DNA from: Calditrichia bacterium
GTDB lineage: Bacteria > Calditrichota > Calditrichia > RBG-13-44-9 > J042
Direction of reading: 5' to 3'
NCBI GenBank assembly: GCA_030430345.1
Contig: JAUIFT010000178.1
Coordinates: forward strand, 1-6,335
DNA: 6,335 nt
How positions within the stretch are numbered: the stretch's first letter is position 1; each line of letters starts with the position of its first letter. Shown piece after piece: positions 1 to 5,239 of the stretch. The notes under the pieces are model-generated. The model ran no database searches. It was given only the letters and a program-made list of their open reading frames with translations, and was not told where the DNA came from. The translations under genes and the position numbers were made by a program.

Positions 1-69
1 TTTATTTTTTCGGTTACGCAGAAGGAATATCGCAAGACATTTGCGCGTAAAAAACTGATTAATGAATAG
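1..69 (+). CDS. Possible C-terminal tail of an upstream gene (partial)
   Basis: Frame 1 is open from the window edge to a TAG at 67-69, giving a 22-residue basic tail that ends in KKLINE. Its codons (gaa, cgc, gcg, ctg) resemble those of the neighbouring genes, and a stop about 40 bases before cysC would be normal operon spacing. No family can be recognised from so short a piece. The other two forward frames are also open for 15 or more codons, so the choice of frame is an inference and the stretch may simply be non-coding. Confidence 0.27.
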   Translation, partial: FIFSVTQKEYRKTFARKKLINE

Positions 70-93
70 AGAAAAAAAATCGAAACGAATTTT

Positions 94-102
94 GAAAGGA
101 GG
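94..102 (+). promoter_or_regulatory. Strong Shine-Dalgarno of cysC
   Basis: GAAAGGAGG lies 7 bases before the ATG at 110. It decides the start: an in-frame ATG at 62 would add 16 residues of lysine/arginine-rich sequence and has no purine-rich site before it. Confidence 0.85.
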
Positions 103-109
103 TTACCTG

Positions 110-724
110 ATGGAACAGAAGGCAACCAATATTTATTGGCATGAAGGTGATATAAAAAAAGCAGACCGCGAACGCCAGAATAATCATCGCGGCGCTTGTC
201 TGTGGTTTACCGGGCTTTCCGGCTCCGGCAAGTCCACCCTCTCCGTTGCAGTTCAGAATAAGCTGTTTGAAAGAGGCGTGAAAACCTACATCCTCGATGG
301 CGATAATGTCCGTCATGGGCTGAATAAAGATCTCGGATTTTCCCCGGAAGATCGCACCGAGAACATCCGCCGGATTGGTGAAGTCGCCGGGTTGTTTGTG
401 GATGCCGGCATCCTGGTGATGACTGCGTTTATCTCTCCGTATCGCGAAGATCGCGACAAGGTGCGGGCGTTGATGAACAATGGCGACTTCGTAGAAGTGT
501 TTGTCGAGTGCGATCTCGCTGTTTGTGAGGAGCGCGACCCCAAAGGACTGTACAAGAAGGCCCGTGCCGGTGAAATTCCCCAGTTTACCGGTATTTCTGC
601 ACCGTACGAAGCACCGGAAAATGCGGAGATGGTAATCAATACCAGTAGCGCCTCCCTGGATGAGTGTGTGGATCAGGTGATCGCTCATCTGGAAAGCAAG
701 GGATACCTCAATCTTAGTAAATAA
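110..724 (+). CDS. cysC: Adenylylsulfate (APS) kinase
   Basis: A cytoplasmic kinase that transfers phosphate from ATP to the 3'-hydroxyl of adenosine 5'-phosphosulfate, giving PAPS, the second step of sulfate activation. The 204-residue product is a normal length for stand-alone CysC. Visible motifs: Walker A loop GLSGSGKST at 35-43; [10 protein letters not shown] at about 62-71 followed by the RTENIRR segment at 82-88, which bind [13 protein letters not shown] at 107-116, whose Ser109 matches the serine phosphorylated in the E. coli enzyme; and [19 protein letters not shown] followed by an APYEAP segment, the usual C-terminal APS/nucleotide lid. No sulfurylase or GTPase domain is fused. The separate sat gene downstream supplies its substrate. 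The start at 110 is set by the strong GAAAGGAGG site. A hairpin with a T-run follows the stop, so the gene may be terminated or attenuated before the PHP gene. Function is confident from the motifs. Whether PAPS feeds reduction or sulfation cannot be told here. Confidence 0.97.
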   Translation: MEQKATNIYWHEGDIKKADRERQNNHRGACLWFTGLSGSGKSTLSVAVQNKLFERGVKTYILDGDNVRHGLNKDLGFSPEDRTENIRRIGEVAGLFVDAGILVMTAFISPYREDRDKVRALMNNGDFVEVFVECDLAVCEERDPKGLYKKARAGEIPQFTGISAPYEAPENAEMVINTSSASLDECVDQVIAHLESKGYLNLSK

Positions 725-732
725 CTTTTGTG

Positions 733-785
733 GTTTCTTCCAGTTCACAATTGAACAATTATTAACTGTGAACTGGAAACTTTTT
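733..785 (+). terminator. Hairpin with T-run after cysC, probable intrinsic terminator
   Basis: TTCCAGTTCACA (738-749) and TGTGAACTGGAA (767-778) form a perfect 12-bp stem with a 17-base loop. TTTTT follows two bases later (781-785). The stem is AT-rich and the loop long, so termination may be weak or conditional. It could also be a mobile-type palindromic repeat: the CAGTTCA heptamer in it resembles the repeats at 4946-4980. Confidence 0.55.
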
Positions 786-802
786 GTCATAATTAACCTC
801 CA

Positions 803-819
803 CGTAGCGAATAGCTACG
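803..819 (+). other. Small perfect hairpin upstream of the PHP gene
   Basis: CGTAGC (803-808) and GCTACG (814-819) pair perfectly around the five-base loop GAATA, 10 bases before the PHP start codon. No T-run follows, so it is not a normal terminator. It occupies the place where a Shine-Dalgarno would be expected and could influence initiation, but this is inference. Confidence 0.4.
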
Positions 820-829
820 GCTCTTTGAT

Positions 830-1693
830 ATGATCGATCTCCATACCCACAGCACTTTTTCCGATGGGACATTTACCCCGGCAGAACTGATTTCATCCGC
901 TCAGGCGATTGGGCTTAGCGCTATTGCGTTAACCGATCATGATACTGTTGCTGGCGTTCCTGTTCTTCAAGCCGCTGCTAAAAAAAGCAATGTCGAAGTC
1001 GTTCCGGGCGTGGAAATTAGCGTCGATGTAAAGCTCCCCAACAAAGGGCATATGCACATTTTAGGATTGTTGATAGATCCTTCTCATGCCGAGTTAAAAC
1101 AGACGCTTACTTTCCTGGCCAGGGAACGGGCGCTTCGTGGAGAGCGAATTGTGGAAAATTTACAACGGCTGGGCATGGAGGTTTCCCAACAGGAACTTCA
1201 GGAAATGGCAGGGGAGGGCGCTGTTGGCCGTCCGCATGTTGCCCGTATTCTTCTGCAGAAGGGATATGTACGTGATATCCAGGAGGCCTTTGACCGCTTT
1301 TTAGGAAAAGGATGTCCCGGTTATGTGGACAAGAAAAAACTCGATGAAGCGGGCGCAATCCGTTTGATTCATAATGCCGGCGGGCTGGCGATCCTTGCCC
1401 ATCCCCAATACATGAACTTTTCGGCTTTCGCCGAAACCCGCGAAAAAATTCTTCAGCTAAAAATGCTCGGTTTGGATGGGGTCGAAGTGTTCTATTCCGG
1501 CATGCCCGGTGATTTTCAAAAAGCATTGCAATCGCTGGCAATTGAAGAGAACTTAGCCATTTCCGGTGGCAGTGACTTTCACGGGGAAAATAAACCGGAT
1601 ATTTCCCTTGGGAGTGGTCGTGACAATGATTTGCACATTCCGTTAGAAATTCTGGAAGCATTAAAGCAGCGGAAAGCTGAAAAGCATTTGTAA
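830..1693 (+). CDS. PHP-domain phosphoesterase (YciV/TrpH/Cv1693 type), likely pAp phosphatase
   Basis: A 287-residue metal-dependent phosphoesterase of the PHP superfamily, full length for the YciV/TrpH group. Metal-ligand motifs appear in order: HTH at 5-7, SDG with Asp12, TDHDT around His37, GVEIS with Glu62, HILG with His76, GRPH with His136, LAHP with His191, and SDFHG with Asp249 and His251. Known members include Cv1693, which removes the 3'-phosphate of 3',5'-adenosine bisphosphate (pAp), and the E. coli protein (RNase AM/Rnm), a 5'-3' exonuclease on short RNAs. Lying between cysC and sat, this copy most likely recycles the pAp released when PAPS is consumed, doing the job of CysQ; that is inference from context. 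Start: the ATG places HTH at residues 5-7, as is usual in the family, although no Shine-Dalgarno is visible. No signal peptide, so cytoplasmic. The family call is firm; the substrate is less so, and a housekeeping RNase role is the main alternative. Confidence 0.93.
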   Translation: MIDLHTHSTFSDGTFTPAELISSAQAIGLSAIALTDHDTVAGVPVLQAAAKKSNVEVVPGVEISVDVKLPNKGHMHILGLLIDPSHAELKQTLTFLARERALRGERIVENLQRLGMEVSQQELQEMAGEGAVGRPHVARILLQKGYVRDIQEAFDRFLGKGCPGYVDKKKLDEAGAIRLIHNAGGLAILAHPQYMNFSAFAETREKILQLKMLGLDGVEVFYSGMPGDFQKALQSLAIEENLAISGGSDFHGENKPDISLGSGRDNDLHIPLEILEALKQRKAEKHL

Positions 1694-1783
1694 TAGGCAT
1701 TGCCTAAATGAAAAAACTGAAATACTGAAAAAGAAATCATCTAATATAGTATGCTAATTGGCCATGCAGTATCGGCTGGAAAG

Positions 1784-1790
1784 AAAGGAG
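1784..1790 (+). promoter_or_regulatory. Shine-Dalgarno of sat
   Basis: AAAGGAG sits 7 bases before the GTG at 1798. It supports initiation at this GTG, which also gives the MIKPHGSD N-terminus typical of this Sat group. Confidence 0.85.
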
Positions 1791-1797
1791 TTTTATA

Positions 1798-2997
1798 GTG
1801 ATTAAGCCTCATGGGTCTGATGCCCTTACACCATTATATGTTGCAGATGATGATCGCCGTGCCAAACTGGTTGCGGAAGCCGAAGGATTGCCCTCCGTAC
1901 TGATCTCTTCCGCAGCAGCGGCATCCGCGGTTATGCTCGGTGCCGGTTATTTTACCCCGCTCAGCGGATATATGAATGTTGCCGACGCCATCAGCGTTGC
2001 CAAAGATATGAAAACCGCTGATGGACTTTTCTGGCCGGTGCCGGTAGTAAATATTGTGCCTTCCGATAGCATCAGCGAGGAAGTGCATCAAGCGAGCAGA
2101 ATTGCCCTGCGCGACCCGAATGTTGCAGGCAATCCGGTTATCGCCATTCAAACCGTGGAAAGTATCGAATCGTTAAGCGATAGCCAGCGGGATACGATCA
2201 TCAATAATGTCTTCCGCACCAGTGATACCGAACATCCCGGCGTTGCCAATTTTGCCGCACTTGGTGATCGGGTCATTGCCGGCCCCATCGAAGTCTTAAA
2301 TTATTCTTATTTCCCGGTAGATTTCCCGGAGACCTTTCAGACCGCCATGGAAATTCGCGCGTCGATTGAAAAGATGGGTTGGGATAAAGTGGTTGCTTTC
2401 CAGACCCGTAATCCCATGCACCTGGCGCATGAAGAACTCTGCCGAATTGCCCAGAAAGCGGTGAATGCAGATGGCATTCTCATCCATATGCTCCTTGGGA
2501 AACTGAAACCCGGCGACATTCCCGCCGATGTGCGCGACGCCGCTATTCGGAAAATGGTAGAAGTATACTTCCCGGAAAATACGGTCTTAATTTCCGGCTA
2601 TGGATTCGATATGCTTTATGCCGGCCCCCGCGAGGCGTTGCTTCATGCGGTATTTCGCCAGAATTGCGGCTGCAGTCATCTGATTGTTGGTCGTGACCAT
2701 GCCGGCGTTGGCAAATATTACGGTGCATTCGATGCTCAGGAAATTTTTGACGACCTCCCCGAAGGCAGCCTGGAAATTGATATCTTCCGCGGCGATTTCA
2801 CTCTCTGGTCGAAAAAACTCCATAAAGTAGTGATGATGAAAGATCATCCGGATCATACCCCGGACGATTATATTTTCCTTTCCGGAACAAAAGTGCGCGA
2901 AATGCTCTCCGCCGGTCAACCTTTGCCGAAAGAGTTCTCCCGCCCGGAAGTTGCGGAAATTCTCATGAAATATTACCAGGCGCAAGCCAGCGCTTGA
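1798..2997 (+). CDS. sat: Sulfate adenylyltransferase (ATP sulfurylase), homomeric type
   Basis: Cytoplasmic enzyme that joins sulfate and ATP to give APS and pyrophosphate; it also runs in reverse in sulfur oxidisers. The 399-residue product is the usual length for the single-subunit Sat family found in sulfur-metabolising bacteria, with no fused APS kinase domain. Motifs: N-terminal PUA-like region with GAGYFTPLSGYMNVADA at about 48-64; QTRNPMHLAHEE at 202-213, the nucleotide-binding QxRNPxHxxHE signature; GRDHAGVGKYYG at 298-309; and SGTKVREML at 362-370. All expected active-site residues are present. The start is GTG, set by the AAAGGAG site. The gene ends in tandem stops (TGA then TAA at 2998-3000) and is followed within about 35 bases by a strong intrinsic terminator, so it looks like the last gene of its transcript. 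With cysC and the PHP gene it forms a PAPS-making and recycling set. A dissimilatory role cannot be excluded, but the adjacent APS kinase favours activation. Confidence 0.97.
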   Translation: MIKPHGSDALTPLYVADDDRRAKLVAEAEGLPSVLISSAAAASAVMLGAGYFTPLSGYMNVADAISVAKDMKTADGLFWPVPVVNIVPSDSISEEVHQASRIALRDPNVAGNPVIAIQTVESIESLSDSQRDTIINNVFRTSDTEHPGVANFAALGDRVIAGPIEVLNYSYFPVDFPETFQTAMEIRASIEKMGWDKVVAFQTRNPMHLAHEELCRIAQKAVNADGILIHMLLGKLKPGDIPADVRDAAIRKMVEVYFPENTVLISGYGFDMLYAGPREALLHAVFRQNCGCSHLIVGRDHAGVGKYYGAFDAQEIFDDLPEGSLEIDIFRGDFTLWSKKLHKVVMMKDHPDHTPDDYIFLSGTKVREMLSAGQPLPKEFSRPEVAEILMKYYQAQASA

Positions 2998-3033
2998 TAA
3001 CCTGTTAACATTTTTTTGATGGCATTCACATTC

Positions 3034-3073
3034 GGAGGAGATACGATGTATTAATGTATCTCCTTCTTTTTTT
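3034..3073 (+). terminator. Strong intrinsic terminator after sat
   Basis: Bases 3034-3044 pair with 3056-3066 to give an 11-bp stem with one G-U pair, and a further G-U is possible at the loop. The core is GGAGATAC with GTATCTCC. Seven T (3067-3073) follow at once. The geometry is that of a Rho-independent terminator in the + direction; no T-run follows on the other strand. The 5' arm also contains GGAGGAG, 5 bases before an ATG whose ORF is only ATG-TAT-TAA, and the TAA overlaps the ATG at 3054 that opens the long permease frame. Confidence 0.82.
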
Positions 3074-3151
3074 GCAAAGAACTGCAAGAAAATTCAATAA
3101 TCTCCGACTTCTTATAGAATCCGGAGTAGACCCATTCACTGCTTTTATTGT

Positions 3152-3155
3152 AGGA
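3152..3155 (+). promoter_or_regulatory. Candidate Shine-Dalgarno for the TTG start of the permease
   Basis: AGGA lies 9 bases before the TTG at 3165. It is short and only moderately convincing. It matters because the alternative ATG at 3054 lies inside the terminator hairpin. Confidence 0.45.
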
Positions 3156-3164
3156 TTTCGTCAA

Positions 3165-4940
3165 TTGGATTTCCATTTTTATTATACTGCCGGATTATTG
3201 CTGCTGATGGTCGTGCTTTTAGTGCGGGAATGGTTTTCCATCGAGATGACCGTTTTTGGTATTCTAATGCTGTTAGTGGTCGGAGAAGTTATCACCCTTA
3301 AGGAAGCCTTTGACGGATTTTCCAATGAAGGAACGCTCTCTATCGCTTTACTTTTTATTATTGCCGGTGCCTTGAATAACGCCGGGGTAATGAATACCCT
3401 CGGCACCGCACTGTATGGCGATGGCAAAGAAAGTGTTGGGCGTAAACTGTTGCGAATTCTCCCGCCGGTTTCAGCGCTTTCCGCTTTTATGAACAACACG
3501 CCGATCGTAGCGGTTCTCACCCCGGCAACCCGTAACTGGGCAACGAAGTACAATCTTGCCGCCTCAAAATATCTTATACCGATATCATTCGCAGCGATCA
3601 TGGGAGGGATGTGCACGCTGATCGGCACCAGCACGAATCTGATTATCCATGGATTGATGATAGATGAAGGTCTGGAAGGAATGGGCTTTTTCGAAATCGG
3701 CTTAATCGGACTACCGCTTGCCCTCGCCGGTATCTTTTTTATCGTTGTTTTCGGACATCGTTTACTGCCAGACAATAAGGAACACCTGGTTGAGCTGGGT
3801 GAGAATACCCGTGAATTTGTGATCGAACTGAAAGTGCACCGGGGTTATCAGGGAATCGGAAAAACCATTGAAGAAGCCGGGTTGCGCCATTTGGAAGGCC
3901 TTTTCCTTTTTCAGATCGAAAGAAATAATCAGTTTATTGCCCCGGCCCCACCGGATGCCCGGATTCAGTTGGGCGACCGGCTTTTTTTTACTGGATTGCC
4001 CAAGACGATTCTCGACCTGCAACGAACGCCGGGCCTGGAACTCACCCGCGATTCCCATTTTGACCTGAAACAATATAATTCATCGAATATTAAAACCTTT
4101 GAGTGCACCATATCCCCGGGTTCTCCCCTGCTGGGGAAGACTGTGCGCGACAGTGATTTCCGGAATACTTATTCAGCAGTAATTATCGCCATCCACCGCC
4201 ATGGTGAACGGATGGAGAAAAAGATCGGGGATATCGTTTTGAAGGCAGGAGATACATTGCTGCTCCTGGCCAAAAAGAATTTCCGTCAGAAATGGTATCA
4301 CTCGAAAGATTTTTATCTCATTGCCGGAGGGGATGAGATCCCTTCCAGACCGCGCTGGCAGATGTATGCCACGATTGCCGTTTATGTGACGATGGTTCTG
4401 CTGGCAGCGTTGAAAGTGCTGCCACTGGTATCGGCCGCGGGGCTGGGGGTGATGACCCTGGTGGGACTGCGAATCGTCAGCGGTATGGAAATGCGGGAAA
4501 TGATCGACCTGCGCGTGCTGGCGGTTATCGGCATTTCTCTCGGTATTGCGGCTGCTGCCCGCAAATCTGGTGTGGCGGAAGCATTGGCCGGGCAGATTGT
4601 CGATTTTAGCAGCGGGTTTGGCGCGGTAGGCGTGCTCAGCGGGGTTTATATTTTTACCAGCGCCTGTAATTTGTTGATCACTCGTAACGCTGCTGCGGCA
4701 GTGATGTTTCCGATTGCGATTGCCGCTGCAAGCAAAATCGGCGCGGACGAACGGGCCTTTGCTGTGGCTGTTGCGATTGCCGCCGCGGCCAGCTTTGCCA
4801 CGCCGATCAGCTCTCCCACCAACCTGATGGTTTATGGCGCCGGGGGATATACTTTTAAAAATTTTATGAAAATCGGCATTCCGCTCCAGGCAATGATCGG
4901 CATTCTCGCCCTGGTGATGATCTACTGGTTTTATTTATAA
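3165..4940 (+). CDS. SLC13/DASS-type permease with two TrkA-C domains, probable sulfate transporter
   Basis: A 591-residue inner-membrane permease, probably sodium-coupled sulfate uptake. Order: hydrophobic helices at about 5-215 with NNTP at 110-113 and GTSTN at 154-158; two soluble TrkA-C (RCK-C) domains at about 218-285 and 312-371, each ending in a G-D-x-L strand; then more helices from about 388 to the end with ITRNAAAA at 505-512 and SSPTNLMVYG near 549. This split layout is that of the SLT/SAC1-like branch of SLC13, which includes algal sulfate transporters. Sulfate as substrate is inferred from the sat-cysC neighbourhood. Start: the frame is open back to an ATG at 3054, but that lies inside an intrinsic terminator and would add 37 atypical residues. 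The TTG at 3165 gives a short MDFHFYYTAG lead into the first helix, as in relatives. It is preceded by a terminator, so it probably has its own promoter or depends on read-through. The arginine in ITRN replaces the asparagine I would expect in that loop. Confidence 0.9.
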   Translation: MDFHFYYTAGLLLLMVVLLVREWFSIEMTVFGILMLLVVGEVITLKEAFDGFSNEGTLSIALLFIIAGALNNAGVMNTLGTALYGDGKESVGRKLLRILPPVSALSAFMNNTPIVAVLTPATRNWATKYNLAASKYLIPISFAAIMGGMCTLIGTSTNLIIHGLMIDEGLEGMGFFEIGLIGLPLALAGIFFIVVFGHRLLPDNKEHLVELGENTREFVIELKVHRGYQGIGKTIEEAGLRHLEGLFLFQIERNNQFIAPAPPDARIQLGDRLFFTGLPKTILDLQRTPGLELTRDSHFDLKQYNSSNIKTFECTISPGSPLLGKTVRDSDFRNTYSAVIIAIHRHGERMEKKIGDIVLKAGDTLLLLAKKNFRQKWYHSKDFYLIAGGDEIPSRPRWQMYATIAVYVTMVLLAALKVLPLVSAAGLGVMTLVGLRIVSGMEMREMIDLRVLAVIGISLGIAAAARKSGVAEALAGQIVDFSSGFGAVGVLSGVYIFTSACNLLITRNAAAAVMFPIAIAAASKIGADERAFAVAVAIAAAASFATPISSPTNLMVYGAGGYTFKNFMKIGIPLQAMIGILALVMIYWFYL

Positions 4941-4945
4941 CGCCA

Positions 4946-4980
4946 AGTTCAGAGTTCAAAGTTCAGCGTTCAGAGTTTCT
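4946..4980 (+). repeat. Period-7 repeat, NNGTTCA heptamers
   Basis: Just after the permease stop, four heptamers run head to tail: AGTTCAG, AGTTCAA, AGTTCAG, CGTTCAG, with a decayed fifth, AGTTTCT. GTTCA is kept in all four. The stretch is not coding and shows no terminator-like stem. Confidence 0.75.
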
Positions 4981-5000
4981 CGGCTGCTAAATAAGATATC

Positions 5001-5085
5001 CGTTCAATCGAACAACGAACAACGAACAACGAACAACGAACAACGAACAACGAACAACGAACAACGAACAACGATCAACGATCAA
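5001..5085 (+). repeat. Heptanucleotide tandem array, (CGAACAA)9 plus variants
   Basis: Nine perfect CGAACAA units (5009-5071) are followed by two CGATCAA units (5072-5085). A degenerate CGTTCAA plus one extra T (5001-5008) comes before them. The minus strand reads TTGTTCG, so the array carries the same GTTC core as 4946-4980, in opposite orientation. The 7-base period is not a multiple of 3, no Shine-Dalgarno is present and no gene covers it. The array is probably variable in length by slippage. Confidence 0.93.
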
Positions 5086-5229
5086 CCCACTCAAGTCTCA
5101 ATCTAAAATTAAGGTTGAGTCCACAGACCTTCAGTGCTACATTCCTCACCTGTTACTTTAACGGCCATATCGTCTAACCGGCATTCATTATTTTATCGGG
5201 CAGGCGGAATTGGTAATCACACAACCAAT

Positions 5230-5233
5230 GGAG
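5230..5233 (+). promoter_or_regulatory. Shine-Dalgarno deciding the start of the oxidoreductase fusion
   Basis: GGAG is 6 bases before the ATG at 5240. In-frame ATGs at 5228 (no site before it) and 5246 (12 bases away) fit less well. Confidence 0.6.
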
Positions 5234-5239
5234 AATCTA

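Noticed and set aside
59..790. Long minus-strand open frame opposite cysC
   Set aside because: It is the antisense shadow of cysC, whose motifs are unmistakable, and its translation shows no recognisable domain.
1694..1706. Short hairpin TAGGC-ATT-GCCTA after the PHP gene as a terminator
   Set aside because: The stem is only 5 bp and an A-rich, not T-rich, run follows in the + direction.
1741..1756. TATAGT / TATGCT as a -10 promoter element before sat
   Set aside because: No -35 match is found at normal spacing and the region is simply AT-rich; not enough to call.
3111..3120. TATAGA at 3113 as a -10 element of a permease promoter
   Set aside because: A promoter is expected after the terminator, but no -35 sequence lies at 16-18 bases upstream.
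5001..5085. CRISPR array
   Set aside because: The units are 7 bases long with no spacers and no cas genes are present; it is a simple tandem repeat.
5086..5227. Possible small gene or riboswitch in the spacer before the oxidoreductase
   Set aside because: No ribosome site with an open frame of useful length, and only a 5-bp AAGGT/ACCTT pairing is visible.
5200..5230. tRNA-like stretch GGCGGAATTGGTA
   Set aside because: It resembles a tRNA-Leu D-arm, but no acceptor pairing, anticodon arm or T-arm follows, and an ATG gene starts within 30 bases.
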